Shown here in pieces: positions 60,763 through 64,000 of a stretch of DNA of 64,000 bases. How positions within the stretch are numbered: position 1 is the first letter of the stretch; each line of letters begins with the position of its first letter. A program made the position numbers and the translations under genes. The notes under the pieces are model-generated. The model was not told the DNA's origin. It did no database searches and was given only the letters and a program-made list of their open reading frames with translations. The stretch lies in assembly GCA_964036155.1 (NCBI GenBank), contig OZ038423.1:36843249-36907248 (forward strand), written 5' to 3'. Source of the DNA: Diploscapter coronatus (lineage: Eukaryota; Nematoda; Chromadorea; Rhabditida; Rhabditidae).

Positions 60763-63545
60763 TCACGCAGCAGCCGACCGTAGACGATGTTTGTACATCC
60801 TATGACCGTCTTTGACACCCATGGGCTCGTAGGTCCTATCTCTGTAAGACCATTGTCATTGACCTTTACTTCCCCGTATGATTCACCCACCTTTTTGTGA
60901 GCACTTTCTCAGCCGGGCAAATATCGAGTACCTGCCTGCGTTGGAAGTCCAACCTTTGTGTCGTGTTTGCATCAAGGGGTCCACTAGGAAGTTGCCACTC
61001 ATCTCCATGTCTAACTGCATGAGGACGATAGCCTGAATTCATGAACATTCAATCAATCCATTGAGCAAATTCTGACCATCTTTTCTCTGGTATCCAGTCA
61101 GGTAGGTTGTCGTGCCTTCAAACGGTCCCGTAATTAGAGCATTCTCTTCGGGTCTGATTGCCTTCGATCTCTCTCCATTCAATCGCCGATATCCAACTCC
61201 ATATGTCGTTTCGCCCTAAAATGCTTTTTGGAGAAAATCTCCGTAACCCGAAATTACCTCGAAAGGTCCACTAGCTATGCCACTCTCTTCTGGCCTAATT
61301 GGTCTTGATCTTTCCCCTTTCTTCTTGTCGTAATCCACTCGATGCGTAGTGTTTCCAGCGAACTCTCCTGACTGGATCATATGCTCAGGAGGACGAATGG
61401 CTTGCGATCTCTCTCCATGTTTTCTTTGGTAATCAACGCGATTTGTTGTATCGCCCTTCAAGTATTTATTTCATAGATTTTCCTTGATCAAAATTACCTC
61501 GAAAGGACCGCTCTCAATCATCTGTCTTGCAGGACGAAATGCTTGCGATCTAAACTTATTCAATTTGCAAGAATGAAGGTCCCTTATAGTGTCAACCTTT
61601 CTCCCTCCTTTCGTCCAAAGTCCTCATGAGTAACTGTGGCTTTCTGCATTGGCCCATCAAGAGCCAACAAATTGGATTGTGGTCTGATGGCCTGTTGACG
61701 ATTGCCCTCAAACTCTCAGCCATTTTTATTTACAAATCATCATGCGCACCTGTTTCCTCTCAAAGTCCTTTCTCTGTGTTGTTTCTCCGAAGAATGCGCC
61801 GCTTTGAATCGCATGTTGCGAAGGCCTAATAGCGGCTACTTTTTCACCCTGAAAGTGCACGAACTTGTTCGATGAAATGACACAAGAAGTCAGCTGACCC
61901 GTTTTCTCTCGAAATCCATTTTATGGGTGGTGTCTCCATAGAACTCTCCACTCTGAATAGCCTGCTGAGATGGGCGAAATGGCTGCATTCGTTCAGCTTC
62001 CTTGGCTCTATAATCGACCTTGTGAGTAGTGTTGCCAGAGAATTCTCCGGATTGAATGAGATGTTCCGGAGGACGAATCGCCTGTGATCGTTCTCCTTTT
62101 TTCCTTTGATAATCGACACGATTTGTCGTGTCACCCTAAACATAGGAGTGCTCAATAATTTTTCTGACAAAAATTACTTCGAATGGTCCGCTAACTATGC
62201 CAGTCTCTTCAGGTCTTATTGCCTTCGATCGCTCTCCATGTTTCCTGTCATAATCAACTCGATGAGTGGTGTTGCCAGCGAACTCGCCAGATTGAATGAG
62301 GTGCTCAGGAGGTCGAATCGCCTGTGATCTTTCTCCACTTTTCCTCTGATAGTCGACACGATTTGTCGTATCACCCTTCAAACTTTCCTAGATAAATTTA
62401 CCACAAGAAATAATACCTCGAATGGACCGCTTTCCATTGGCTGCCGTGTAGGACGAAATGCCTTCGATCTTTCGCCTTGCTTCCTTTCATAATCAACTCG
62501 ATGCGTCGTCGTTCCTTCGAAGTCGCCACTTTGAATGGCATGCTGCGTAGGTCGAAATGGCATTTGCCTCTCAGCCTGAGAAATTAGCATGAAATCAACT
62601 GCTTGAACTAAGCTCCATCAAACCTCCTTTGCTCCATAATCGACCTTGTGAGTAGTGTTTCCAGAGAATTCCCCCGATTGAACGAGATGTTCCGGAGGAC
62701 GAATCGCTTGTGATCGCTCTCCCTTTTTCTTGTTGTAGTCCACTCGGTTGGTTGTATGGTCCAAAAATTCTCCAGATTGAATCATGTGCTCGGGGGGACG
62801 AATAGCTTGAGACCTCTCTCCATGCTTTCTCTGATAGTCGACTCGATTCGTCGTGTCTCCCTTAAAACACCGATTTTATGAACATTTTCCATGTATAAGA
62901 TTACCTCAAAGGGTCCACTAGCAATGGCAGACTCTTCAGGTCTTATTGCCTTCGACCGCTCTCCATTTTTCCTTTGATAGTCGACTCGATTCGTCGTGTC
63001 GCCTTCAAACGGACCACTCTGCACCAAGTTGTATGCCGGTTTTATAGCCGCAGCTCGTTCTCCTTTCTTCCTGTCGTAATCAACTCGATGAGTGGTGTTT
63101 CCAGCGAATTCGCCCGATTGAATCATATGTTCAGCAGGTCGGATTACTTTTGCCCTTTCAGCCTGCATGAAAATATTTCAAATGAGCAAGCCTCTTTGAA
63201 GACAAACGTTTTTCCTGTCATAATCCAATTTGTGAGTAGTTTTTCCTTCGAATTCCCCAGATTGAATAGCCGTCTGATTAGGCTTTATCGCATGCGGTCT
63301 AGGTTTTCCGTCTTGCAAGATATGAATAAAGGCCAGTACCTGTGAGCGTGTTTTCCAGGATACTGCTGTTTGTATTCAGTGTTCTCGTCCCCGATTCCTC
63401 CATGCGTTGCCCAATCGGGATCAACATGTCCACATTTGTGGTTTCTAATATTTTTCATAAAGTGTGAAAGGAAAATAAGCACTTACCCGCATCTGCAGAT
63501 CTGGCAGATACAAGTTTCTTCGGTCGGGTCGTTTCCATTCGCCAT
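60763..63545 (-). CDS. SAXO/FAM154-type microtubule-stabilising repeat protein
   Basis: SAXO proteins bind and stabilise microtubules of axonemes and centrioles through Mn repeats. Fifteen exons: 63487-63545, 63340-63444, 63208-63298, 62905-63162, 62624-62860, 62417-62575, 62178-62375, 61899-62135, 61750-61848, 61597-61706, 61498-61549, 61258-61455, 61077-61215, 60891-61032, 60763-60841. This gives 720 aa, against 400-475 in human SAXO1/2. The N-terminus has the family Cys motif CICQICRCG, then NHKCGH. About 19 repeats of roughly 33 residues follow, of the form IRPxExxIQSGEFxGxTTxRVDYxRKxGER. The C-terminal repeats are more diverged (TTTYLTGYQRK, NTTQRLDFQRR). The basic end is MYKHRLRSAAA. 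Several exons begin exactly at GDTTNRVDY and several end at SGPFE, so the repeats grew by exon duplication. Acceptor before 61706 (TTTGAG) is atypical but phase-consistent. Confidence 0.92.
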
Positions 63546-64000
63546 TTAAATGTATTATTATATCAGAAACGGCTGGGTATAATCAAGTCTAGAGCTCAGA
63601 GAATAGCTGATTAGTTGAGATGGAGAGTAGAGCCCCTGTATTGCACTGGGCCGAATGCAGGCAGGCAGGCAGCTGCAGCGGTTGTGCGGTTGTCTAGTGA
63701 CGGACTTCATCTCGTTTTTAAATCATCTCTTATTCTCATTCCATTGTGTCGTTAGCAACAGCATTCGTTCCCAAGTACATCTCTCCACATTAGCATAGAA
63801 AAACGAGGCTCTGTATACACTATGAAAATAGTTCACATTCTCACATGCAAAACTGAACTCCGAATTTGTAGTCCAAAGCAAAAAATTAAAAATTTATTCT
63901 GAAACACGCTCAGAATTAAAATAATAAAGAAGTCGACGAGAAGAAAGCATGTAGAAGAGCTTGAAATAAATACCCGAATGATAACAATAAAATCGTCAAT
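63546..64000. other. 5' flank of the SAXO gene
   Basis: 455 bp upstream of the start codon, with no coding exon. The likely promoter is here; no individual element can be named. Confidence 0.5.

Noticed and set aside
60892..60940. SAXO exon 14 ending at the donor CAG/gtactc near 60933
   Set aside because: That end would be in phase 0, but the last exon needs phase 2. The donor AAAAG/gtgggt at 60891 fits.

Overview
The window reads as nuclear DNA of a small-genome invertebrate, most probably a nematode. Genes are broken into many short exons with GT-AG introns. The 3' splice sites are almost always TTTTCAG or TTGCAG, as in nematodes. By recall, the APH-1, ezrin/radixin/moesin and flippase proteins look closest to nematode versions. 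This was not checked by a search, and a tardigrade is not excluded. There is no sign of bacterial genes, rRNA, tRNA or CRISPR.

All eight protein genes lie on the minus strand, so the window reads right to left. From high to low coordinates: a long SAXO-type microtubule-binding repeat protein (60763-63545); a tetraspanin (56804-59245); an ezrin/radixin/moesin protein (45428-53096); the SUMO-activating enzyme subunit UBA2 (39487-44049); an equilibrative nucleoside transporter (35690-38649); a class-2 P4-ATPase flippase of the ATP9/Neo1/TAT-5 type (24531-35451 or 24531-32186, depending on the first exon); the gamma-secretase subunit APH-1 (21026-23190); and a prickle/testin-type PET-LIM gene that begins near 20217 or 18242 and runs off the left edge inside its LIM domains.

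I rebuilt the exon structures by hand. In every gene the exon phases agree and the joined lengths are multiples of three. Family lengths fit: flippase 1037 or 1096 aa, UBA2 595, ERM 562, transporter 447, APH-1 320, tetraspanin 265, SAXO 720.

The genes do not form a single pathway. Most act at membranes or on the cytoskeleton: flippase, transporter, APH-1, tetraspanin, ERM, PET-LIM and SAXO. UBA2 is nuclear. The flippase and the transporter may be co-transcribed: a splice acceptor and ATG of the flippase long form lie only 232 bp after the transporter stop codon.

Introns and intergenic spaces hold many small mobile elements: a 639-bp terminal-inverted-repeat element with a 30-bp tandem array, a 399-bp Tc1/mariner-type MITE, and several families of 55-130-bp hairpin elements. 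The long introns of the PET-LIM gene and the 5' region of the ERM gene carry long purine-rich tracts.
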